Positions 62,961-64,000 of a stretch of DNA of 64,000 nt are shown here, one piece after another. Each line of letters begins with the position of its first letter. The first letter of the stretch is position 1. The notes beneath the pieces are model-generated. The model searched no databases. It saw only the letters and a list, made by a program, of their open reading frames with translations, and was not told the DNA's origin. The stretch lies in contig NW_027480596.1 in assembly GCF_051401765.1 (NCBI RefSeq), positions 62,001 through 126,000 of the forward strand, written 5' to 3'. The DNA is from Calliopsis andreniformis (Eukaryota; Arthropoda; Insecta; Hymenoptera; Andrenidae). Position numbers and translations under genes: made by a program.

Positions 62961-64000
62961 TCCTCAATACCCAATCCTCAATCTTCAATCCTCAATCCTC
63001 AATCCTCAATCCTCAATCCTCAATTTCCAATCCTCAATAATCAATCTCCAATCCTAGATCCTCAATCCCCAATCTCCAATACTTAATCCTCAATCCTCAA
63101 TCCTCAACCCTCAATCCTCATTCCTCAAACCTCAATCCTCAAACCTCAGTCCTCATACACAATTCTCAATTCTCAGTCCTCAATCCTCGATCCTCAATCC
63201 ACAATCCTCAATCCACAATCCTCAATCCTCAGGCATCAATACTCAATCTTCAATACTCAATCCTCAATCCTTAATCCTCAATTCTCATTCCTCAACCCTC
63301 AATCCTCATTCCTCAAACCTCAATCCCCAACCCTCAGTCCTCATGCTCAATTCTCAATTCTCAATCCTCAATCCTCAATCCTCAATCTTCAATCCTCAAT
63401 AATCAATCTCCAATCCTAGATCCTCAATCCCCAATCTTCAATCCTTAATCCTCAATCCTCAGTCATAAATCCTCAATCTTCAATACTCAATCGTCAATCC
63501 TCAGTCCTCAATCCTCAATCGTCAATCCACAATCCTCAATATTCAATCCTCAATACTCAACCTTCAATCCTCAATCCTCAATCCTCAATCCTCAATCCTC
63601 ATTCTTCAATCCTGAATACCCAATCCTCAATCTTTAACACTCAATCCTCAATCCTCAATTCTCAATCCTCAATCCTCAGTCCTCAGTCCTCAAACCTCAA
63701 TCCTCAACCCTCAGCCATCATCCTCAATCCTCAATCCTCGTTCCTCAATCCTCAATACTCAATCCTCAATCCTCAATAGTCAATCTCCAATCCTAGATCC
63801 TCAATCCCCAATACTCAATCCTCAATCATCAATCTTCAATCCTCAATCTTCAATCCTCAATCCTCAGTCCTCAATCCTCAATCCTCAATCCTCGATCATC
63901 AATCCTCAATATTCAACACTCAATACTCAATCCTCAATCCTCAATCCTCAAACCTCAATCTTCAATCCTCAATACTCAATCTTCGATTATCAATTCTCAA

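Larger units (their letters stand above)
1..64000. repeat. Heptanucleotide satellite array, consensus TCAATCC
   Basis: The window is filled by head-to-tail copies of a 7-bp unit, TCAATCC on the given strand, always in the same orientation. Frequent variant units include TCAATAC, TCAATCT, TCAATTC, TCAACCC, TCAGTCC, TCAAACC, TCATTCC and CCAATCC. The TCA start of the unit is the best conserved part. Occasional 6-bp or 8-bp steps shift the register, as in CCTCAACCTCAATCC. The given strand has almost no G, while C is the commonest base (3 of 7 in the consensus). No unique flank is visible at either end, so the true array is longer. The layout is that of eukaryotic satellite DNA; the family was not recognised by name. 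Confidence 0.97.

Noticed and set aside
1..64000. CRISPR array
   Set aside because: There are no 23-50-bp repeats separated by unrelated spacers. The periodicity is 7 bp with kb-scale block copies.
1..64000. Telomeric or interstitial telomere DNA
   Set aside because: The G-rich strand is GGATTGA, not TTAGGG, TTTAGGG, TTAGG or another known telomere unit, and the units are highly degenerate.
1..64000. Human-type satellite II/III (ATTCC) identity
   Set aside because: The unit is 7 bp TCAATCC, not pentameric ATTCC. The likeness is only in being short, C/T-rich and degenerate.
1..64000. TAATCC (bicoid/OTX-type) and CCAAT (NF-Y-type) motif clusters
   Set aside because: Both arise by one base change from the heptamer (CTTAATCC, CCCCAATCC) and occur throughout, so they are expected by chance and give no sign of an enhancer.
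1..64000. tRNA, rRNA, terminators or bacterial promoters
   Set aside because: The near absence of G on the + strand rules out stable stem structures on either strand. No conserved RNA-gene segments or polymerase boxes were seen.

Overview
The whole 64 kb is one satellite-type array of a 7-bp unit, consensus TCAATCC on the given strand (GGATTGA on the other), with degenerate copies interspersed. I see no unique-sequence DNA and no convincing gene, tRNA, rRNA, transposon, CRISPR array or origin. The array enters at base 1 and is still running at base 64000, so neither edge is in view. DNA of this kind (tens of kb of a short unit, with variant units in fixed order copied as kb-sized blocks) is typical of eukaryotic nuclear heterochromatin such as pericentromeric, subtelomeric or sex-chromosome satellite. 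The taxon cannot be read from the sequence. The unit is not a canonical telomere repeat.

The long open frames on the + strand are a by-product of the repeat. Seven is not a multiple of three, so three units (21 nt) read the same heptapeptide (Ile-Leu-Asn-Pro-Gln-Ser-Ser, rotated) in all three + frames, with no stop. The minus strand reads TGA every 21 nt in all three frames. Overlapping frames are open over the same DNA, starts come from chance TCAATGC or TCAATGT units, and stops from chance CCTGAAT, CCTAGAT, CTTAATC or CATAAAT variants. I annotate no CDS.

Two kinds of structure lie above the heptamer. First, degenerate but conserved modules. Module A (about 135 bp, 40 copies found by eye, five of them 5'-shortened) carries three AATATT sites and, in most left-hand copies, the perfect palindrome AGAATATTCT. 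Module B (about 170 bp, 7 copies) is more strongly diverged and in six copies is followed by an ATCGATTAC block. Both stay in heptamer register, so they look like decayed heptamers spread by duplication and not like inserted foreign DNA. A short CpG-bearing element D lies 116 bp upstream of many A copies.

Second, a mosaic of kb-scale duplications. From left to right: 2.5-5.7 kb matches 6.5-9.5 kb; a 4,422-bp unit is repeated head to tail at 5391-9812 and 9813-14234; 13.3-15.6 matches 17.5-19.9; 15.6-17.6 matches 21.3-23.3; 26.0-29.9 matches 31.4-35.4; 38.1-39.6 matches 44.7-46.3; 41.05-42.3 matches 46.7-48.0; 42.3-44.0 matches 49.7-51.5; 45.3-46.7 matches 51.5-52.9; a 438-bp unit is doubled at 48601-49476; 53.7-56.0 matches 56.8-59.1; and 39.3-41.1 matches 61.1-63.0 at a distance of 21.8 kb. 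Stretches outside these blocks and modules (for example 1-880, 1.7-2.3 kb, 23.8-24.8 kb, 30.0-30.8 kb, 59.1-60.4 kb, 63-64 kb) hold only the heptamer and its single-base variants.

Matches and coordinates were made by eye. Block borders are good to roughly 10-50 bp, and percent identities were not calculated.
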